A stretch of 64,000 nucleotides of DNA from Arachnia propionica (GCF_037055325.1 NZ_CP146373.1:2914001-2978000), one strand, 5' to 3'. Shown: positions 18,856 to 28,118, numbered from the stretch's first letter. Notes: generated from the sequence alone by a model not told the origin. A program made the numbers and translations.

Positions 18856-19592
18856 ATTCCTCACCGTCCTGGCTGGTGCGGCTAAGCCCGCAATCTGCGG
18901 ATGGCCCCACGCTCCTGATTTGCCCGCACGCAGGTGGCGGCCCCGTGTTCTACCGTGCACTCGCCGCAGCACTGTTCAACCGGTTGACTGTTTGGGCCGT
19001 GAACTATCCTGGGCGCGAACGCCAGGTACAGACTCCCTTGGCTGACTCCATGCATTCCTTGGTGAATTCTATCGTCGACCAGATCCCTCGACACCTTCCC
19101 GGGACATTCGTGCTGCTAGGACACAGCATGGGCGCGTTCGTCGCCCAAGAAGTTGCCGTACAGCTCGTACATCAAATTCACGGAGTAATTGTCTCGGCAC
19201 AGACCTCTCCCTTGACACAGCAGACAGATCGCGAATTACTACACCAAGCAAACGATGAAACACTTCTTCGAGCGGTGGAGTCATTGGGAGCCTCACCTGC
19301 CAGTCTGCTGCAACATCCAGAGTTCAAACAGCAGCTGCTGCCGTTACTTCGGCGAGATTTTCAGATCACAGAAACTCACCACCCACGAACTGAGCCACTG
19401 CACGTCCCGTTGATCGCTTACGCGGGCGAACAGGACACACTGGCACCGCCGGAGAATATGCGTTCCTGGGAGCACCTCACCACGGCCGAATTTCGATATC
19501 GCATCTTTCCAGGTGGACACTTTTATTTTACGGACGATGTTCACACAGTTGCCCATCATCTACACCATGATGCGATGTGGTTCCTGACATGA
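18852..19592 (+). CDS. Second type II thioesterase
   Basis: 246-aa alpha/beta-hydrolase starting in an ATGA overlap with the acyltransferase. It has LLICPHAGGGPVFYRAL, the nucleophile elbow GHSMGAFVAQE, the acidic loop YAGEQDTLAPP and the His in FPGGHFYFTDD. It belongs to the same family as the thioesterase at 7197 but is clearly diverged in sequence. It closes the co-directional siderophore operon. Proofreading of carrier domains is the expected role; alternatively one of the two could take part in product release, since no thioesterase domain is fused to the visible NRPSs. Confidence 0.92.
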   Translation: MNSSPSWLVRLSPQSADGPTLLICPHAGGGPVFYRALAAALFNRLTVWAVNYPGRERQVQTPLADSMHSLVNSIVDQIPRHLPGTFVLLGHSMGAFVAQEVAVQLVHQIHGVIVSAQTSPLTQQTDRELLHQANDETLLRAVESLGASPASLLQHPEFKQQLLPLLRRDFQITETHHPRTEPLHVPLIAYAGEQDTLAPPENMRSWEHLTTAEFRYRIFPGGHFYFTDDVHTVAHHLHHDAMWFLT

Positions 19593-19861
19593 TTGGCAAG
19601 CCCCAAGAATGTTCCCGCATGGAGCGCTAAGAGCTGATCATGAAAGCAGCTGCGAGATGTGGTACTCCCTGACCTGCCTGCCAGCCGTGAAACAGGCTCA
19701 AAATCCACCCACTTCACCACTTGGATCAGAAGACCTCGGTCGCGATCCGGGGAGCTACATCACCTAGGTCAGGGAGCTCGCCTTTCTCCAGGAAACACCA
19801 CCAGCTCACAACCGGAAAGGCTCCACAATCAACAAGCACACCTCAGTAATCCAGTCGGCCA
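19593..19861 (+). other. Intergenic spacer between siderophore operon and convergent MFS gene
   Basis: About 270 bases between the plus-strand operon end and the minus-strand MFS stop. No convincing gene was seen, and no strong GC-stem/T-run terminator was recognised. The composition is less GC-rich than the MFS gene. Confidence 0.5.
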
Positions 19862-21127
19862 TCACAGCCCCGAAACGGACTGATCATGTCGAGTGCGGCG
19901 GCGGCCCAGCCCCCCGAGCCAGCACGCGGCGACCACGCCACCCAGGCTGGCGACTGCGAAGGCCACGAAGACAGCACCGGCCGGGCTGGTGATTCCCTCT
20001 CCGGCCGGGACATTGACCAGCAGGTAGGAGCCGATCACCGGGGCGAGAACCGCGCCGAGCCGGCCGACCCCCAGAGTGAACCCCAGCACGCCCGTCCGCC
20101 AATGGGCGGCCACGGCTTCGCTGACGAGGGAGTTGACCAAGTTCTGAGCAGAGGGAGAGACCATACCCAGCACCGCCACGACGAGCATCATTGCGGCCCC
20201 AGTGATCACCCCCGAGGGCAGCAGCACCAGGCAGACCGCCCCGATCACACCGGAGACCACCGTCAACGTCAAAGTTCCGAACCGGGTCGCCAACAGACCC
20301 GTCAGCAGCGAACCGAGAACTGCACCCGTGTTCAACACAAGAGTCAGCTGAAGCGCACCATCAAGTGGGACGCGGATCTCGGTCATCAGTTTCGTGAGCC
20401 ACGTCATCAGCCCGTAGAAGGAGAGCAGAAAACAGAAAGTGGCGGCCATGCCAGCGATCGTCGGGGCCAGCAGCTCCCGCAATGGCACACCACGGCGGGA
20501 CCCCGGGGAAACCTCCTGCGCCACCCCACGGTCCGTGGCCTCGCGTTCCGGATCAACAATCCTTCTGAGCACGGAAAAGAGCAACGGGATCAGCACCGGC
20601 CCGATCAAAGCCCCCACGACGAACAAAGGCCTCCACCCGACGTGGGATGCGGTCAGCCAGGACAGCAGACTCGCAGCGATACCACCGGCCGGGATGCCTC
20701 CCATCACCACGGAGATGCACAGCGAAGACATCGCCGACAAGCAGGCGGACCGGGCCATGGCCATACAGACCGGCATCACCACACCCAGACCGACTCCCGC
20801 CAGCAGCCTCGTCCCTGCGAAGAGCACCGAGTCATGCACCAAAGCGGTACACAGCATGGCGGCCGAGAACACCGAGATACCGCACACCAGCACTCTGCGC
20901 TGCCCGTACCTGGAGCTCAGCCACCCGGCCGCCAGACCACCCAGCAGCATTCCGATGAACACGGCGGAGCCCGCGACTCCGGCCAGGGCGGTGTCCAGCC
21001 CCAGGGAACCGTCGCGCAGCAGGAAGGGCAGCAGGTTCCCGTAGATCCCGAGGTCGTATCCCTCGACGAGCATGGCCGCTGCAGCGGCCAGTACAACCGG
21101 CCAGTCAATCCTTCGTGTTTCGGACAC
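19862..21127 (-). CDS. MFS transporter, possible siderophore exporter
   Basis: Twelve-helix major facilitator protein, about 421 aa from the GTG at 21127, or 438 aa from an ATG at 21178. Visible: the first helix WPVVLAAAAAMLVEGYDLG with an acidic residue, the loop 2-3 motif GWLSSRYGQRR, RLLAGVGLGVVMPVCMA, and a long central loop after helix 6. It resembles the aromatic acid/H+ symporter branch of the MFS. The ATG at 21178 lies only 3 nt from the iron box, leaving no room for a leader, so the GTG at 21127 (VSETRRIDWPVV) is preferred. The iron box and the adjacent siderophore operon suggest iron-regulated siderophore export or a related role (inference). Confidence 0.8.
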   Translation of the reverse strand: MSETRRIDWPVVLAAAAAMLVEGYDLGIYGNLLPFLLRDGSLGLDTALAGVAGSAVFIGMLLGGLAAGWLSSRYGQRRVLVCGISVFSAAMLCTALVHDSVLFAGTRLLAGVGLGVVMPVCMAMARSACLSAMSSLCISVVMGGIPAGGIAASLLSWLTASHVGWRPLFVVGALIGPVLIPLLFSVLRRIVDPEREATDRGVAQEVSPGSRRGVPLRELLAPTIAGMAATFCFLLSFYGLMTWLTKLMTEIRVPLDGALQLTLVLNTGAVLGSLLTGLLATRFGTLTLTVVSGVIGAVCLVLLPSGVITGAAMMLVVAVLGMVSPSAQNLVNSLVSEAVAAHWRTGVLGFTLGVGRLGAVLAPVIGSYLLVNVPAGEGITSPAGAVFVAFAVASLGGVVAACWLGGLGRRRTRHDQSVSGL

Positions 21128-21181
21128 ACCCTGCCCATCTCGTGTTGATGCACCGCCGTAAACCACTTCCAACGGCATACA

Positions 21182-21199
21182 GTTTAGGTTAGCCTAAAC
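21182..21199. promoter_or_regulatory. DtxR/IdeR-type iron box
   Basis: The 18-base sequence GTTTAGGTTAGCCTAAAC is an almost perfect palindrome and closely matches the known TTAGGTTAGSCTAACCTAA operator of the iron-dependent repressors DtxR/IdeR. It lies between the divergent MFS gene and the broken ECF/ABC operon and could repress both when iron is replete. Confidence 0.85.
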
Positions 21200-21213
21200 A
21201 ACTATGTCGACGG

Positions 21214-21980
21214 TTGACGCCCTGTCCCCAGATGGGGTTCCAACCCCTCGCCCGGATCGCTCCGAAGTGGGCCGCGCGGCGACTTTCCCCCGAACCCCGC
21301 GGAGGGTTCGGGTCACTCTCCCTCACCAAACCCGACTTCAGGGTGGGGTTGGTCATGCTGGTCGCGATGGCCTTCGGCACCGGCCTGGTCCAGACCCCTG
21401 CCGGCACCGCCCTGCTGACCGCCTGTCCCATCGTCCTGGGGTTCCTGCTCGGGTCGTCCCGGCTGTCCCTGCAACTGGCCGGGAGCTACGTCGCACTGCG
21501 GGTCCTGCACCACCTGTGCCTGCTTGGGGCGCACCTGCCGTTGGTACCGTGGCTCGGAATCCTGTTGGCCCTCTCGCTCTACGGTTTCCCGGCGCTCGCC
21601 ATGGGTTTGGTGGTCTTCACCCGGGTGCCGATGAGTGAGGCGATGGCGGCCTTGGGAAGACTGCGGCTGCCGGGCACCTTTCTGGTGGTCGTCATGGTCA
21701 TCTATCGTTACGTCCCCACATTGCTGGGTGAGCTCAGGACCATCCGGTCAGCGAAGCCGTCACCATCGGCATTTTCATCGCCTTGTACATCGTGCTGTTC
21801 TTCATCTGCAGCATGACCATGGGAGCCATCCCGCTGATCATGGTGCTGCTCCCGGTGATCTTCGGAATCTTCGGCGGCCTGATCTTCATGGTCCTGCTCG
21901 CCATCGTGGCCTGCGTCGCCGGGTGTTTCTGGGGCCGCGTGTTGACCCGCAGGCAATTCTCCCGCGCCGGAATAGTCTGA
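21214..21980 (+). pseudogene. Remnants of ECF transporter T and S components
   Basis: Up to about 21750 the frame reads like an EcfT (CbiQ-type) membrane subunit: several hydrophobic helices, then SEAMAALGRLRLPGTFLV and YRYVPTLLGELRTIRSA, the coupling-helix region. It then runs out of register and stops at 21816. In another frame from about 21745 a second fragment reads AVTIGIFIALYIVLFFICS and GAIPLIMVLLPVIFGIFGG, typical of the start of Trep_Strep/MptD-family ECF S components (normally about 190 aa). It passes directly to a charged C-terminal end at 21980. Both genes are therefore internally deleted and fused out of frame. The position behind the iron box suggests a former iron, siderophore or haem uptake system. 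Confidence 0.75.
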
Positions 21981-22059
21981 CGGGTCACGCCCGGCCGAAA
22001 CTGGACGGGTTCCCCCTTCCCCGGAAACCGGAACTCCCAATCCCATCAAGGAAGGAAAC

Positions 22060-22989
22060 ATGGTCGCCACCATTCCGCGACAGAATCCGACGAGCGCCTG
22101 GGAACTGATCAGATCCGCGCACACGGCGATGTTCCTGGGCGGCGTGGCCGACAACCAGATCCGGGGTCAGCATGGCGATCATGACGGCCGTCATGCAGCC
22201 GGCCGCGCTGCTGGCCCTGACCATCGGGTTGGGTTTCTGGTTCTTCCACCTGGGTTGGGTCACCCCGATCACCGTGGTGGCCTTCGCCCTGGTGTGGGTG
22301 GGGATCCCGGAGGGCCTGACCGGCCTGGTCGGTCCGTCCGGGGGTGGCAAGTCGACCGTCACCCGCTTGGCCGCACGGTTCTGGGACGTCGACGAGGGCT
22401 CGATCACCATCGGCGGCGTCGACGTGCGGGACATCCCGACCACGAAGCTGATGGAGATGACCTCCATGGTCTTCCGGGATGTCTACCTCTTCAACACCAC
22501 CATCACCGAGAACGTCCAGATCTCCCGTCCCGACGCGACCGACGCCGAAGTGGCCGACGCGCTCCACCGGGCCGGGCTCGACCAGACGCTCTCCCGGCTG
22601 CCAGACGGCGCTGGCACGCAGGTCAGGAAGGGCGGCCAGAAACTGTCCGGCGCTGAACGGCAGCGCGTCTCGATCGCCCGTGCCTTCCTGAAGGACGCGC
22701 CGATCCTGCTGTTGGACGAGATCACCTCGGCCCTGGACGCCGAGAACGAGGCCGCTATCACCGCGACCCTGGGCGAATTGTCGCGGGCCGGACGGTCATT
22801 GTCATCGCCCACCACCTGTCGACGGTGATGCAGGCCGATCACATCCACGTGCTTTCGGGTCGCGAGAACGGCACACCGACGCGGGTGGTAGAAGAAGGCA
22901 GCCCGGGTGGTGACCTGGCCGCCGGGAACGGGGTTTTCGCCTCATTGCTGGCCGATTTCGAGCAGACCGCTCGTTGGCGGGTCCGTTGA
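22060..22989 (+). pseudogene. Remnant of ABC permease-ATPase
   Basis: The ATG at 22060 gives a short N terminus (MVATIPRQNPTSAWELIRSA) that soon loses frame. From 22172 another frame has two hydrophobic helices, then jumps straight into Walker A (GLVGPSGGGKSTVTRL), so most of the membrane domain and the start of the ATPase domain are missing. The signature ([15 protein letters not shown]) and Walker B ([12 protein letters not shown]) are present. Near 22790 the frame shifts again: the H-loop region ([21 protein letters not shown]) continues in another frame to a stop at 22989. At least two deletions or frameshifts make this a pseudogene of an exporter-fold, IrtA/B-like transporter. Confidence 0.8.
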
Positions 22990-22999
22990 GTACCCGTCG

Positions 23000-23728
23000 C
23001 TACGGGATGGCAGCGGTCACCGTGGTGCACAGCGCCGCGCGGTGGTCGGGCATCCCCGGGAGCGCCACGTCGTAGATGTGCAGCCCGGCGACCGGGGTTC
23101 CCGGGATTGCTCCGGCGCCCACGTAGTCGCGGGAGATGCCGCGCGACAACCCGGTGCCGATGGCCTTGAGCAGGGCCTCTTTGCGCACCCAGACGCGCGC
23201 GAACGCCTCGGGGCGTTCGTCGGCGGGGAGGTCGAGCAGCTCCGCGATCTCCCGTGGATGAAAACTCGAACCGACCTGATCCACCGTCCGCTCCTCCGGG
23301 ATCTTCTCCACATCCGCCCCAAGCGGAAGATCCCCGAGACCGATCAGCACGACGGAGCCCGTGTGGGACAGCGAAAACTCGACCCCATTGACCGACGGCT
23401 TCCCGAACTCGCCTGCGCGGATCTGCACATCCGCCGCGGGTATCAGCGTCGCACGCCCCAGCACCTCGCGCAGCAGCACGTGCGCCCCGGTCCACGCCTC
23501 CCCGAGCCCGGGGAAGACGAACCGCGCCGCCCGTTCCGCCTCCTCATGCGAGAGCACGTCGCCCCGTCGACGCGCCCACGCCGCCCCGGCCACCGTGTCG
23601 GCGAGCAGCACCACAGCTGATCCCGCCACCGGAAGACAACGCACCCCCGGCAGTCCCGGCAGTTCACCGCGGGCTCCGTCCACACCCAGGCGTCGCCTCA
23701 GCTCAGCGACGGAAGGGGAAACAGCCAT
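23000..23728 (-). CDS. 4'-phosphopantetheinyl transferase, Sfp type
   Basis: 242 aa. It transfers phosphopantetheine from CoA to the Ser of carrier domains. Family motifs: GKPSVNGVEFSLSHTG, PLGADVEKI (Mg-binding Asp/Glu) and FARVWVRKEALLKAIGTGLS (WxxKEA). It is convergent with the broken ABC operon and about 10 nt from its remnant stop. Given the four carrier-bearing NRPS/PKS proteins upstream, it is the obvious activating enzyme of the siderophore assembly line, though Sfp-type enzymes often serve several pathways. Confidence 0.93.
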   Translation of the reverse strand: MAVSPSVAELRRRLGVDGARGELPGLPGVRCLPVAGSAVVLLADTVAGAAWARRRGDVLSHEEAERAARFVFPGLGEAWTGAHVLLREVLGRATLIPAADVQIRAGEFGKPSVNGVEFSLSHTGSVVLIGLGDLPLGADVEKIPEERTVDQVGSSFHPREIAELLDLPADERPEAFARVWVRKEALLKAIGTGLSRGISRDYVGAGAIPGTPVAGLHIYDVALPGMPDHRAALCTTVTAAIP

Positions 23729-23887
23729 GCCACCACGCTAGCGGAACCCTCGAGTCGGGATTCACCTCCAGCACACATCGTCCACAGCCCCGCGAGAAAG
23801 ATCCGCCTTGAAGCATATATGAGCATCTAAATCCATCATTTGGATGGAAACCGACGCATATAGCATGAAATGATGCACAATTGCCGC

Positions 23888-25255
23888 ATGTTGCTGCTTC
23901 AGTTCAGTCTGTCGAACCATGCCAGCTTCAGGGATGAGGCCACCCTCAACCTCGTCTCGCACACCCTGAAGTCCCACGTGCCGCGCGACTCGCACTGGTT
24001 GCGCCACGTCAGCCGGGTGGCCGCGATCTACGGTCCGAACGCCTCCGGCAAGAGTGCCCTGCTGCACGGGATGCGCTTCTTCGCATCGATGGTGCGAAAC
24101 TCAGCGACCACGTGGGCGGGAGACCCGAAACTGCCCCGAAGGCCTTTCCTGCTGGACGCCGAGTCCGCCAACCGGCCCTCGACCTTCGTCCTGGACTTCG
24201 TCGTTGACGACGTCCGCTACGAGTACGGTTTCAGTCTCACCGAGCACGAGGTCACCGAGGAGTGGCTCCGGGGTTATTGGACGTCGAAGCCCACGACACT
24301 CTTCGACCGGCACGGCGGCGACATCGAGGTGGGACGCAGGCTGCGCGGCGGCGCCGCGCTCCTGAGCCGGATCACCGGCCCCCGGGAACTAATGCTGTCC
24401 CGCGCCTTCACCGCAAAACACGAGCAGCTCCAGCAGCTGGCCAGCGAGATCATCGAGGGTTTCGAGTTCGTGTCCTACTCCGAGCAGGCACGGGAGGAAC
24501 GTCTTCGACAACTCACGACTGAGCTGGCCGAGGGGCGTTTCAAGGCAGACGATCTCGTCACGTTGCTGCGCATGGCCGACGTCGGGATCTGCGATGCGGA
24601 GGTGAGCGAACGAGAGCTTCCCGAGCACCTCAAGGAATTCCTGATGAACCTCAGCCCGGCCACCGACGCGACGCAGCCCGAGGCCCCAGAGGATGACACA
24701 CCCCGCGGTCCCGTCCATCTGAATCTGGTCCTGGAGGCAGACCAGCTCGAGGAGTTGATCCTTCAGCTTCGTCGCGCCCTGAGATTCCACCACCTCGGGG
24801 TCGACGGGGCCTATCCCCTGGATCTGAACGCCGAGAGCGCGGGAACCCTTACGTGGCTCGGCCTGGCGGTCCCGGCCCTGGCCAGGCTTCGCAGCGGCGG
24901 GGTGCTGTGCATCGACGAACTCGACGCCAGTCTCCATCCGCAGCTGGCGCAGGTGCTGGTCTCTATGTTCACCGACCCGGACATCAATCCTCACGGCGCC
25001 CAGATCGTTTTCACCACACACGACACGCACTTCATCGACAACGTGAACCCAGCGCGACTCACCCCCGAGCAGGTCTGGTTCACCCAGAAGAACGCGCAGG
25101 GGGTCAGCGACCTCTTCAGCCTCGATGAGTTCCCCACCCGGGCCGAACAGAACCACGCCCGTCGTTACCTGTCGGGACGCTACGGGGCACTCCCGCGCCT
25201 CGCCCCAACCCAGGTTCGGCACCTCGTCGGCGTCCAGGAGCAACTGCCGATATGA
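23888..25255 (+). CDS. AAA ATPase, RloA/AbiL-like (ABC/SMC-type), defence-associated
   Basis: About 455 aa from the ATG at 23888; ATGs at 23870 and 23873 are also in frame, and none has a good ribosome site. It begins like RloA-type ATPases (MLLLQFSLSNHASFRDEATL). Walker A is GPNASGKSALLHG. A long variable middle follows, then Walker B LCIDELDASLHPQLAQ and the switch His region FTTHDTHFID. It overlaps by 4 nt a RloB-like TOPRIM gene. RloA-RloB and the related AbiL pair are anti-phage or restriction-associated modules in which the ATPase is thought to gate a TOPRIM nuclease. The assignment to AbiL/RloAB comes from family resemblance and gene order. Confidence 0.88.
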   Translation: MLLLQFSLSNHASFRDEATLNLVSHTLKSHVPRDSHWLRHVSRVAAIYGPNASGKSALLHGMRFFASMVRNSATTWAGDPKLPRRPFLLDAESANRPSTFVLDFVVDDVRYEYGFSLTEHEVTEEWLRGYWTSKPTTLFDRHGGDIEVGRRLRGGAALLSRITGPRELMLSRAFTAKHEQLQQLASEIIEGFEFVSYSEQAREERLRQLTTELAEGRFKADDLVTLLRMADVGICDAEVSERELPEHLKEFLMNLSPATDATQPEAPEDDTPRGPVHLNLVLEADQLEELILQLRRALRFHHLGVDGAYPLDLNAESAGTLTWLGLAVPALARLRSGGVLCIDELDASLHPQLAQVLVSMFTDPDINPHGAQIVFTTHDTHFIDNVNPARLTPEQVWFTQKNAQGVSDLFSLDEFPTRAEQNHARRYLSGRYGALPRLAPTQVRHLVGVQEQLPI

Positions 25256-25854
25256 GCGGACGACACAAACGCCGACCGGCGAGGTCACTGAACCGACGGA
25301 CCGGAACCCGACGAGAAAATCGCAAGCTCTTGGTGGTGACCGAGGGAAAAACGGAGAAAGAGTACCTCGAAGGCCTCATGCAATCCCTTCGCCCCGATGG
25401 GATGCAGGTGACCCCAATTGACGTGGTGGACGGCAGAGGAGAACCGAGTAAGGTGCTCAAAACCGCGAAGGCACGATGTCATTCACACACCGATGACTAT
25501 GACGAGGTCCGGTTGCTCCTGGATGTTGACCAGCACGCAAAGCTCACCCCCGTTCTCCGGGAAACACAGCAGGAGAACTTCTCAGCCGCCGTGTCCAACC
25601 CCTGTTTCGAGGTCTGGCTCCTCTGGCACTTCGAGGACTGGACACGGGAGGGCTCCAGCAGCGAGGTCCAGCAGGCCGCTAGACGTCACGGCTTGGGCAA
25701 GTCCATCCCTCCGGCCTTTCCTTACCTCAAACATCCTGAGGCGAAGCGTCGGGCCTCACGCGCCCCGGTCGGTGCGAATGAGATCGGGCGGAACCCCTCC
25801 ACCGCCCTGCCGTCCCTGCTGGAGGTGATTCTCCGGAACGACCCTAAATCCTGA
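25252..25854 (+). CDS. RloB-family TOPRIM-like protein
   Basis: 200 aa, starting in an ATGA overlap with the ATPase. After a basic N terminus it shows LLVVTEGKTEKEYLEGLMQ (catalytic Glu of a TOPRIM fold), EVRLLLDVDQH (acidic DxD-type strand) and AAVSNPCFEVWLLWHFEDW, the RloB/AbiLii signature order. It is the probable nuclease or effector of the two-gene module. The strict coupling to the ATPase supports joint function; the target is unknown. Confidence 0.87.
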   Translation: MSGRHKRRPARSLNRRTGTRRENRKLLVVTEGKTEKEYLEGLMQSLRPDGMQVTPIDVVDGRGEPSKVLKTAKARCHSHTDDYDEVRLLLDVDQHAKLTPVLRETQQENFSAAVSNPCFEVWLLWHFEDWTREGSSSEVQQAARRHGLGKSIPPAFPYLKHPEAKRRASRAPVGANEIGRNPSTALPSLLEVILRNDPKS

Positions 25855-26007
25855 GGAAAAGGCTCGATTCACCGGGATTGGCGGATCGATCCAATCGGTT
25901 GTGTTGGCGGCCTGGGCAGCCTTCCTTCGCTGAGCACCATGAGGACTCCCCCAGCTGGTCGCAAACGACCTTGTTCTCGGAGCACCAGGCGTGATGGCGT
26001 TGACGTG

Positions 26008-27891
26008 CTAGCCGGAGGTGTCGAACTGACGCTGGTACAGCTTCGCGTAGGCGCCGTCGGCGGCCAGGAGTTCGTCGTGGGTGCCGCGTTCGATGATCCG
26101 GCCTTTATCGAGCACCAGGATCAGGTCCGCGGAACGCACCGTCGAGAGGCGATGGGCCACCACGATCGCCGTGCGACCCTGCCGTGCGACGTCGAGGGCC
26201 TGCTGGACGAGATGCTCGGATGTGGCGTCGAGGTGCGCGGTGGCCTCGTCGAGGATGATCACGGGCGGCGACTTCAGCAGCAGCCGGGCGATCGCCAGCC
26301 GCTGCCGTTCCCCGCCGCTGAGCCGATAGCCCCGCTCCCCCACCATCGTGTCGAGGCCCTCGGGTAGGCCGCGCACGAAATCGGCGAGCTGCGCCCCCTC
26401 GAGGGCCTCCCACAGTTGCTCCTCCTTGGCCTCGGGCCGGGCGTATTCGAGGTTGGCGCGGATGGTGTCGTGGAACAGGTGCGCATCCTGGGTGACATAC
26501 CCGACGGTCTCGCGCAGGCTCGCCTGCCTCAGGCCCCGCACATCGGCGCCACCGACGCGCACCGCCCCGTACTCGACCTCGTAGAGGCGCGCCACCAGGT
26601 GAGTGATGGTGGTCTTGCCCGCCCCTGAAGGCCCGACGAGAGCCACCGTCTGTCCCGGCTCGACGTAGAAGCTGATCTCGCTCAGCACCTTCTCGCCGCG
26701 TTTCTTTTCCCTGCCGGCCTCCGGGGAGAGGGAGGCCAGCGACACCTCCGAGGCCGTGGGGTAGGTGAACCACACCTTGTCGAACTCGACGCTCGGCGGG
26801 CCCGGCACGTCAATGGAGTCGTGGGCGTCGTAGATGGAGGGTTTCAGATCGAGCACCTCGAAGACCCGCTCGAAACTGACCATGGCGGTCATCAGGTCGA
26901 TTCGCAGGTTGCTCAGCTGCGTGAGGGGACCGTAGAGACGCGCCAGCAGCGCCACCATCGCGGTGAGGGTGCCGAGGCTGAGTCGTCCCTCGATGACGGC
27001 ACTGCCACCGAGCCCGTAGAACAGAGCGGTGCCAAGGGCCCCCAACAGGGTCAGCGTGGACAAGAAGACGCGCACCATCATCGCCATCCGCACCCCGTCG
27101 CGGGCCACCTGCCCAGCCTGCTCCTCGAACATCCGGGACTCGCGTCGCGGGTCGCCAAAAAGTTTCACCAACATCGCCCCGGAGACGGTGAAGCGTTCCG
27201 TCATCGTGTCGGTCAGTTCCGCCTGATGATCCATCCTCAGGCGCGCCAAACGGGCGGCACGACGCGCCACCAGTTTCGCGGGCACCATGAACACGGGAAG
27301 CAGCACCAGGGCCGCCAGGGTCAGCTGCCACGACAGCACCAGCATCGAGCCCAGGACGAGAAGCAGGGTGGTGGTGCTACTCAGGGCCTGCGAGAACGTC
27401 GACGTGAACGCCTGCTGCGCACCCGCGACGTCCCCGGAAATACGGGAGATGACCCTGCCCGTGTTGGAGCGGGTGAAGAAGGCCAGCGGCATGGTGCTGA
27501 CGCGGTCGAACAACTGACATCGCAGTCGTTGGGTCAGGCCCTCCCCGATCCGGGCCGAGCACCAGCGTTCCAGCAACGTCAGCAGCGCACCGGCCAGCGC
27601 CAACCCGGCGACGAGCAACGCCAGCTGCACGACGAGATCCGTGTTGCCTGTCAGCACTCCGTCGTCGATGATGCGCTGGAACAACAGCATCGGCAGCACG
27701 GTGGTTGCACTGCCCAGCAGGACCGTCACGGCGAAGACGATGAGCCAGATCGTGAACGGGCGCGCCTGCAGGAGTATCCGACGGGCCGTGCCGCGCGAGA
27801 AGTGGTGTTGCAGCACCGAGCGGTCGCGGGCGAGGGGACTCAACATCGCCCCTTCAGCCCGGCTCACTCCCAGTCCGTCCAGAAGTCTCAT
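26008..27891 (-). CDS. ABC transporter, fused permease-ATPase (multidrug/lipid exporter type)
   Basis: 627 aa. Six predicted membrane helices occupy about residues 50-330, with the typical coupling segment LPLAFFTRSNTGRVISRISGD. The ATPase domain follows, with Walker A GPSGAGKTTITHL, Q-loop YVTQDAHLFHDTI, signature LSGGERQRLAIARLL, Walker B VIILDEATAHLD and IVVAHRLSTV. It resembles the MsbA/LmrA-like homodimeric or heterodimeric exporters common in Actinomycetota; the substrate cannot be inferred. It is a single gene, convergent with the RloB-like gene, from which a 153-nt spacer separates it. Confidence 0.92.
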   Translation of the reverse strand: MRLLDGLGVSRAEGAMLSPLARDRSVLQHHFSRGTARRILLQARPFTIWLIVFAVTVLLGSATTVLPMLLFQRIIDDGVLTGNTDLVVQLALLVAGLALAGALLTLLERWCSARIGEGLTQRLRCQLFDRVSTMPLAFFTRSNTGRVISRISGDVAGAQQAFTSTFSQALSSTTTLLLVLGSMLVLSWQLTLAALVLLPVFMVPAKLVARRAARLARLRMDHQAELTDTMTERFTVSGAMLVKLFGDPRRESRMFEEQAGQVARDGVRMAMMVRVFLSTLTLLGALGTALFYGLGGSAVIEGRLSLGTLTAMVALLARLYGPLTQLSNLRIDLMTAMVSFERVFEVLDLKPSIYDAHDSIDVPGPPSVEFDKVWFTYPTASEVSLASLSPEAGREKKRGEKVLSEISFYVEPGQTVALVGPSGAGKTTITHLVARLYEVEYGAVRVGGADVRGLRQASLRETVGYVTQDAHLFHDTIRANLEYARPEAKEEQLWEALEGAQLADFVRGLPEGLDTMVGERGYRLSGGERQRLAIARLLLKSPPVIILDEATAHLDATSEHLVQQALDVARQGRTAIVVAHRLSTVRSADLILVLDKGRIIERGTHDELLAADGAYAKLYQRQFDTSG

Positions 27892-28118
27892 GCGAAGAGG
27901 GTAAACCCCTTCACCGTTTCAATTTCATTTCCACGGCCAATTCGTCCTCAAAACAGCCATAAGAGGGGGTTCTGCAAAGCAAGAGAGCACGTTTCATGAG
28001 CGCCGAGCCCCCTATCGGACCGGAACGTGTCGCGAGAAGAAGGACGAACCACCACGACACTGCACTGCTCCCCGCAGGACATCCCCAGGCCCGACCCCGA
28101 AACCATTAGGCTCGGTGC

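Noticed and set aside
19886-21148. Long open frame on the plus strand opposite the MFS gene (His/Gln/Arg-rich)
   Set aside because: Composition is typical of antisense to a GC-rich membrane protein; no ribosome site or family motifs, and the opposite strand has a clear 12-helix transporter.
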